Assembly (NCBI GenBank): GCA_014904985.1
Contig: MU128985.1
Coordinates: 62,001-126,000, forward strand
Direction: 5' to 3'
Source: Hydnum rufescens UP504
Taxonomy: Eukaryota > Basidiomycota > Agaricomycetes > Cantharellales > Hydnaceae
DNA: 64,000 nt
Each line of letters opens with the position of its first letter. Within the stretch, counting starts at the first letter, position 1. Below the pieces are notes generated by a model. That model was not told where the DNA came from, made no database searches, and saw only the letters and a program-made list of their open reading frames with translations. The position numbers and the translations under genes are program-made. Of this stretch, positions 59,628-64,000 are shown in pieces.

Positions 59628-60968
59628 ATGGAGAACACACTGGTCTTTGGCCTTGGGGGGTGAGACAGTGAATGGTCTTAGGCTGATAATGGCTAACCAT
59701 TTTCGGTGGATAGAATCGGTGGTATATACGCCCTAATCCTCAAGCGCTCAAAAAAGACTTCTATCTCAACAGTCGCACGGTCCAACTATGGGGTAGTCAA
59801 AGCACATGGGCTCCAGGTCCAGAGCCCTATTTTTGGCGACGAAACCCTGCTATTTGATAATGTCTATGACGCTTCCTCATCTGCTAAGCCAGAGCACGAA
59901 TTCTCGTACATCGTCGTTTCTACGAAGGCTTTGCCACAGGTTAAACCATCGCTCGTCGAATCGATATCCCCATATGTCACTTCTGGAGCCGCCGGGACGA
60001 CCATAGTTCTTCTCCAAAACGGAGTTGGTATCGAGGATGAGATCAGAAGGCGATGGCCAGAGAACTGTTTCATCACCGGTGTTGTATGTTCTCTCTTTCC
60101 CCTCTAATTCTTCTAGGCTCACTGACAGTGTGTCCATGTCCAACTCGCACATGGAGGTCTGGATTGCGGCCTCACAAACCGCACTTGGTACCGTCCGGCA
60201 CTATAGGGCCACTAGTACAACAATAGGGCCGTTCAATATCTCTTCCCTGGGACTCAAATCACCCACTTCTCCCCACGAGCTTGAACGGCTAGACACGTTC
60301 GCCAAGATGTTGGTCCATGGAGGCGGCGAGGTCTCCGTTGTGCCTGACCATATCCTCATGCAGACTGAGCGGTGGGTGAAAGTAGCGTGGTGAGTTCAAT
60401 CAAGGCTTTCCCATCCCCTCATTTTTGTTCTCGTCAAGCTGTTGCGGAATTGACGATATATATCCGCTTTTCACCATTTTTTTTCTCTCTTCGTTCCCTC
60501 AGGAACTGCGCTTGGAACCCCCTGACAGCTTTGACAGACTTGGATACTGCCAGTTACCTTGGCTCTTCAACATGGGCTGAGCCCATGGCCCGCCGTCTTG
60601 TTCATGAAGTCGTTGCCGTCGCGAAGGGTCTAGGGCTGGAACTCGACGCTGACGGAAAAATTCGGGAAGATGCCATCATAGAATCTGTGAAGCATGAGCC
60701 ACTCACAACTAGTATGCGTAATGACACACACAATCACAGGCCTATGGAAGTGGAGGTACGCTCTTGTCTCTGGTTTCTTATTCCCCTATAAGTTTCCATC
60801 TGCCAGTATGGTAACGATCGGACCGGTATCTAAATGCAGGCCATCCTTGGATATCCCCTGACCTGTGCAAAATCCCTGGGAATTGACACCCCTGTCCTCG
60901 AGACATTGTATCTCCTCATGAACGCGATAGATGGGCGGTTTGTAGGGCGGATCAAAGCTCTTGTATAG
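59628..60968 (+). CDS. Ketopantoate reductase family protein (ApbA/PanE-like)
   Basis: An NAD(P)H-dependent oxidoreductase of the 2-dehydropantoate 2-reductase family; in fungi many members have other or unknown substrates. The start Met 59628 gives MENTLVFGLGG, and removal of the intron 59660-59713 continues IGGIYALILKRSKKTSISTV, forming the Rossmann loop GLGGIGG. The motif FSYIVVSTKALPQVKPSLVE carries the expected catalytic lysine (STKA). The second domain includes TERWVKVAW followed, after an intron, by NCAWNPLTALTDLDTASYLG (conserved K..N..N pattern). Further exons end LGYPLTCAKSLGIDTPVLET and NAIDGRFVGRIKALV with a stop at 60968. A substrate cannot be named. Confidence 0.82.
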
Positions 60969-61106
60969 TCAGGTTGGACTTCACGGTGCCCAGGCACTTC
61001 CTCGGGGTGGGAGCAGAATTACAAAAATACAGAGAGGCACAGTACAGGAATATATGATGCAATTGCATCTTGTCTGGCATCGCTAGAATAGTCATCGATG
61101 GGCTTA

Positions 61107-61729
61107 TCACTTGCCCTTCGCTGCAGCAACTCTTTTCGCCCTCAGGCTCGGGCCCGGCTTCTCCGTCGCAGGCTTATCCCCGCTCTTCTCCTTTTCTTTC
61201 CCTTTGCTGGCGGTCCCAGAGCCAGTTGCGGCAGCAGAAGAGGAAGCAGCAGCAGCAATAGTGGATGGGAGGGTTGAGGTGGAAGTGGAGGTACGAAACG
61301 CTGGAAGCTTTGCCAAGTCTTCTGCGGCTACGAATCCTGGTATTCGGATATTATGTTGACGATCTGTGGTGCCGGCGTTCACTGTCAAAGAACAGCCTGA
61401 AAAACATCGGTAAAAGGACGCACCGAGGTGAAGTTGCAGGTCTTTGACGTCCAGGGTGTCGGAAGCACGATGTCGCGCCAGACGAGAGGAAAAGTTCGTG
61501 ACTGATTCGAGGAATTCGGACGCCACGTCCAGCAGAATCTGTCATTGCCGTTCGATAGGGTGACAACATTTGGCACTATTAGAGGTGCACTGACATTTTC
61601 GGCTTCAACTTCTAGACGAGCATTCGGATCCACACTATATACGAGATCACGGATAGCCTGACGCATCTGAGATTCGGCAACGGCATCTGTCTTCAGACCA
61701 ATGCCAATTGTACCGTTAGGCACTGACAT
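61107..61729 (-). CDS. Second, compact TAF12-like histone-fold protein
   Basis: A three-exon gene: 61729-61595, 61538-61424 and 61363-61107, 507 nt in frame and 168 residues. Exon 1 gives MSVPNGTIGIGLKTDAVAES and QAIRDLVYSVDPNARLEVEA; exon 2 gives ILLDVASEFLESVTNFSSRL and ARHRASDTLDVKDLQLHL; exon 3 gives DRQHNIRIPGFVAAEDLAKL. That is a complete TAF12 histone fold plus the following IPGF motif. The C-terminal tail is Ser/Ala/Lys-rich and ends SLRAKRVAAAKGK. It lacks the Gln/Pro-rich N-terminus of the gene at 38.8 kb. The intron positions inside the fold (after VEAEN and after LQLHL) match those of the long gene, so the two are paralogues. It may serve one of TFIID or SAGA specifically; this is inference. 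Confidence 0.87.
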
Positions 61730-62932
61730 TTCAGAGGGATGGAATGCTTAAGTGTTTCAAAACATTAGATTAGCATGGAGGCGCACCATTAGCACCTCGC
61801 GCAGGGGGAGTTGAAGCACTCCCAGAGTTCAGGTTTGACGGCGCACTGCTACTCGCGTACATTGTTTGGCGGTCCTGATCGCAGGTGGCACGCCCCAGAA
61901 CGCAAGTGTTCGGAATCCAGTACTCCGCAACTACTCTTGACCCAAGATGACAGGCGAGAACCTGAGGGTTTTTTTTCAAAGCTTACACCGCAAAGGTGTC
62001 GTGATGACTGCCGTCCACTCTCTACAAATGAACAAATTGTGGACCTAACAAGGGCGGCCAAAACGAATAGAGCAAGCTGCGGCTATATCCGAATTGTGGT
62101 TACATCAACCCACAAAGCCCTGACTCCCGTGGAAAAATCTGCTATAGGCTGCTGTTTTGGGCGCCGCTTCATCACGCGCCATGACCCTAAGTTCTGATCC
62201 CTGGGAGTATGCCCCGAAGCTTATTGCTGTAGCGGTTGGTTCTGAAGGGAAGAATGTTTTGTCAATGAACTTGAATGGTGGACAGCCTCTTATAGGAATC
62301 TAACAATAGGCCGCGCACTTGTGGAGCCTCAGCATCCTTCCTGACGGGAGGGATGGGCGCTGGCGTCCAGATCTGCCTAGCCTATCGGTTTCTTTAGTGT
62401 CCCTGCCAGTGGAGGGAGTTGTCTCCTGGGTTACCATAAATTGACATTAGCAGATGCTCTTTGGGATCTTGGGGCCGCGATTCCTTGTTCTTTCTGCAGA
62501 GGCACCATATCTTCGTGCCACTGATCGTCAGGCGCCGTTCTCAACCCTCATTTCGTTGTTGCTCGATCATTTAGCGATCTCTTGTCCCGGGGACTTTTCT
62601 TGGATCATTAGTGTAATTGCTGTTTTCTCCTCTGTCTTAAATGCGACCACGCAACCTGCTGAGAGATCAGGGACCAGCAGAGTCTCTCACGATCCAAATC
62701 GGGAGGGGCGTGGGTCTCGATTCGACGTCGGCCTCTTTGCTCGCGGATTGATAATGAGGGTAATACTTGTATGTAAATCTGGCGGTGCTGCGTGTGCACG
62801 CGAACTTTGTCAAGAGCACACGGTACTTACGAAGAATATCCTCGTCATGCCTGTATAAATTTCTTTGTCAACCACGGTGCAAGTCTGTCTCCTCGCCCAA
62901 CGAACCCAACACCGGCGGCTTGACACACGGTT
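61730..62932. other. No firm gene
   Basis: Open frames at 61811-62197 and 62454-62858 on the plus strand lack any recognisable domain. The second begins with hydrophobic residues (LFGILGPRFLVLSAEAPYLR), but no coherent protein follows. This is probably intergenic. Confidence 0.35.
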
Positions 62933-64000
62933 ATGACCTCGATCTCTGAGCCGGTGCGCCGTGTGGCGTGCCTCGAATGCAGGCGAATGAAGACAGTTCA
63001 GTGTTCCCTGACTCGTGTGTAATGAAGAGACTCAACTTCTCGATGCATATACTTTGGTAGAAATGCACTGGAGGCACAGTGTGTGTCCGATGTGTCCGAC
63101 TATTTCGGCCTTGTTGCTATGAGGCCACAGAACGCAAGTCCAGAAGTGAACGGCTCGAAGACAAGTTGCAGAAGTTAGAGCATGAAATCGAAACCCTCGA
63201 GTCTCGTCGAACCGGAGCGCACCCCCACCAGCGGGGCAAAGACTTGGGACCGAGCAAAGAGCACGCAGGATCCTCCACGGCTCCTATTCAACATTCTCTT
63301 CCGATATTTCCCGAATATCAAGTGGAGGCATCCGATACAAGCCCAGGAATAGTTTCGCAACAGGACTACGAGGCGGGATATGGGTCCGCAATCCCTCGGA
63401 CAATTATCGAAACGAGTTTGTATCGATGGGACACTAATACTGACCTTCCTCCCGAGTTGAAGGGATACCTGTATGCCTCAGTCAGCTTCAGCTTCGCTTG
63501 TGACCCATGTTCTAACTCTCCTCTACTTCTGAAGAGTACGCATATTCCTCCCATTCCGGAGTCATTATCTTTTCTATGTGGATCCTTCAAAATTCCTCCG
63601 AAGGGTCCTCCTCAATCCTCTGCATCCACGTTCCATCCATCCCGTACTGTTGAACGCGATTTATGTGGTCGCATGTTCCATTGGTGGTGGTTCTTGGTCT
63701 CATTTCGAACCCATTTTCCTCGTTCGGACTAGGACCCATCTCGAACACTCACTTGCACTTGCTGACCGCTTAACTCATTTCATGTGGGCGTCAGTGATCC
63801 TTGGTCAATATTATGGCCTCGCCGATAGACAACTGGAAGCTTTTAATACGATGTCGCCTTCGATCAATTTCGCCGTTGGTTTCGGGCTACATCGAAATCA
63901 TCGTGCACTTGGGCAAGGAGGTCCACTTGGGCTAGCTGCAAACCAGATCATTGAAACCGACGATCCGATGAATTTGTGGAACGCCATGTATCTTACGGAT
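62933..64000 (+). CDS. Zn2Cys6 fungal transcription factor (5' part, cut by window end)
   Basis: The first exon (62933-62995) encodes MTSISEPVRRVACLECRRMK plus T. An intron (62996-63060, GTTCAG..TGGTAG) is followed by KCTGGTVCVRCVRLFRPCCY. This gives the full binuclear zinc cluster C-x2-C-x6-C-x5-C-x2-C-x6-C. A short coiled coil follows (RLEDKLQKLEHEIETLESRR), then a linker. A second intron (63471-63534) joins to VRIFLPFRSHYLFYVDPSKF and LRRVLLNPLHPRSIHPVLLN. The middle-homology region of fungal-specific factors starts there and runs to FAVGFGLHRNHRA and NLWNAMYLTD at the edge. The gene continues outside the window. The targets are unknown; the nearest gene, TAF12-like, is not an obvious one. 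Confidence 0.88.

Noticed and set aside
62454..62858. 134-codon plus-strand frame starting with hydrophobic residues, possible secreted protein
   Set aside because: The hydrophobic start is followed by sequence without protein character. I see no supporting intron or relative in the window.
1..64000. CRISPR array, bacterial operons, tRNA or rRNA genes
   Set aside because: The tandem repeats here are minisatellites without regular spacers. Genes have spliceosomal introns. I found no stretch that folds convincingly as tRNA or resembles rRNA.

Overview
The window looks like nuclear DNA of a filamentous basidiomycete, probably an agaricomycete. The reasons are many short introns (about 35-95 nt, GT..AG), NACHT-WD40 (NLR-type) genes, a TKL-like kinase, a Zn2Cys6 regulator, and fungal versions of BUB2, GET1, RRP12, SF3B3/RSE1 and TAF12. 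I cannot name the species.

Layout. 1-5.7 kb: no convincing gene, perhaps the wreck of a membrane-protein gene near 4.1-5.3 kb. 5.7-12.5 kb: RRP12 (-) and a GYP1/TBC1D22-like Rab-GAP (+), head to head with 65 bp between start codons. 13.1-14.1 kb: an aminoglycoside-phosphotransferase-like gene (-) with an apparent frameshift. 14.5-19.5 kb: a block of about 5 kb that contains no CpG dinucleotide at all. It holds a TIR element, a CArG-box cluster, a 21-24 bp minisatellite, an unidentified coding-like region and the WD40 half of an NLR. 19.5-21.3 kb: the frameshifted NACHT half of that NLR, with normal CpG. 21.4-25 kb: a mosaic of inverted and tandem repeats. 25.5-28.1 kb: a kinase gene. 28-32.7 kb: mostly decayed sequence with an NLR scrap and an NLR-flank repeat. 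32.7-37.2 kb: two nearly identical copies of a gene for a small secreted protein. Between them lies a 5'-truncated copy of the 13 kb APH-like gene, fused in frame to a new ATG.

38.8-54.5 kb is a compact housekeeping block: TAF12 (-), an adaptin epsilon-like large subunit (-), BUB2 (+), a RhoGAP (-), RSE1/SF3B3 (+) and GET1 (-). 55.4-58.1 kb is accessory again: a second APH-like gene and a third NLR pseudogene. 59.6-61.0 kb is a ketopantoate-reductase-family gene (+), 61.1-61.7 kb a second, compact TAF12-like gene (-), and 62.9-64 kb the start of a Zn2Cys6 transcription factor (+) cut by the window end.

The genes do not form one pathway. The main picture is conserved, tightly packed housekeeping genes next to fast-changing islands where NLRs, kinase-like genes and secreted proteins are duplicated, truncated and eroded. 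In the islands the erosion repeatedly takes the form of CpG to TpG/CpA change, which suggests cytosine methylation and deamination. The most striking signal is the sharply bounded CpG-free block, which still carries an open WD40-repeat reading frame.
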